From Paraburkholderia tropica (GTDB taxonomy: Bacteria; Pseudomonadota; Gammaproteobacteria; Burkholderiales; Burkholderiaceae): 64,000 bases of DNA. The notes under the pieces were generated by a model that was not told the origin of the DNA, did not search any database, and was given only the letters and a program-made list of their open reading frames with translations. Position 1 is the stretch's first letter. Each line of letters starts with the position of its first letter. Of this stretch, positions 63,678 through 64,000 are shown one piece after another. Location: contig NZ_CAJZAR010000065.1 in NCBI RefSeq assembly GCF_914484835.1, positions 21,103 to 85,102 of the forward strand. Reading direction: 5' to 3'. Position numbers and translations under genes: made by a program.

Positions 63678-64000
63678 GGCATGGGCCGGGAGCGCCGCTT
63701 CCGGCTGGCTGAGGATCGGTAGAGAAGTCTGCTGTCAAAGCGGGCGCTGGCATTGTCGTTCGCGTCGCGGCCCGCTTGATCGCTTCGATTTCCTTCGCGC
63801 CGCATCGCGGTTTCGCGGACGCAGCGTGAAGGTCGCGAAGATCGCGAACGTCGCGCGCTTCGTCACGGATCACCCGCATCATCCGCATCAACGGCGGGCG
63901 GCGCGCAAATTGCTCAGCGAGGGCTCGTCCGCGGGCCGCCTGAGCGCAGTCGAGGCCGCCACGCCCCCGCGCCGCCTGACGAGCGGCCCGCTCGCGCCGC
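63678..64000. other. unassigned right end of window
   Basis: About 320 bases after rubredoxin. A plus-strand frame from a GTG at 63826 stays open to the edge, but it is Arg/Ala/Pro-rich with no recognisable family and no good ribosome binding site. I cannot say whether it is the beginning of a gene. Confidence 0.3.

Noticed and set aside
63826..64000. Possible partial gene at the right edge
   Set aside because: No family features or ribosome binding site; too short to judge.

Overview
The window is about 64 kb of GC-rich DNA (roughly 65% G+C) from a Burkholderia/Paraburkholderia/Caballeronia-type betaproteobacterium. This rests on coding style and gene content: rarD, entericidin, a XapX-domain protein, a GT4-rich exopolysaccharide cluster, and groESL under a CIRCE element. 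No tRNA, rRNA, CRISPR array or insertion sequence was seen.
Layout. (1) 1-7183: a partial LysR regulator, a DsbA-like HCCA isomerase, an orphan membrane-anchored TAXI protein, a BON-domain secreted protein, a TSUP permease, rarD and two small unknowns. (2) 7236-12450: a sulfide/persulfide module. It holds a second TSUP permease, a DUF442-SQR fusion, two YeeE/YedE proteins and a BigR/SqrR-like persulfide sensor, with a divergent persulfide-dioxygenase-like hydrolase; two interleaved sigma70 promoters separate the arms. (3) 12582-15439: an MDR oxidoreductase, a short XapX protein, a host-attachment-type protein, a PNPOx-like protein and an entericidin lipoprotein. (4) 15650-33555: exopolysaccharide genes (WecA/MraY-like transferase, GntR regulator, secreted glycosidase, priming sugar transferase, Wza, Wzc-type kinase, acyltransferase, four glycosyltransferases, Wzy- and Wzx-like proteins).
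(5) 33637-49621, all on the minus strand: a compact hybrid NRPS-PKS locus. A 4'-phosphopantetheinyl transferase and an acyltransferase precede a 3360-residue synthase (A-T-KS-AT-T-AMT-C-A-T), a stand-alone C-TE protein and an SGNH hydrolase. The visible logic is: a hydrophobic amino acid is loaded, extended with malonyl-CoA, aminated at the beta-keto position, joined to glycine and released by an atypical C-TE. This is the strongest candidate for an undescribed pathway. (6) 50179-57000: a GT2, an FkbH-like HAD protein, two tandem cupin/JmjC-like proteins and another acyltransferase, partly of lower G+C. (7) 57449-64000: groES-groEL with CIRCE, a GT9 and an O-antigen-ligase-like protein, thiD and rubredoxin.
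Where a different start was better supported than the longest open frame, the entry says why. Substrate and product statements are inferences from motifs.
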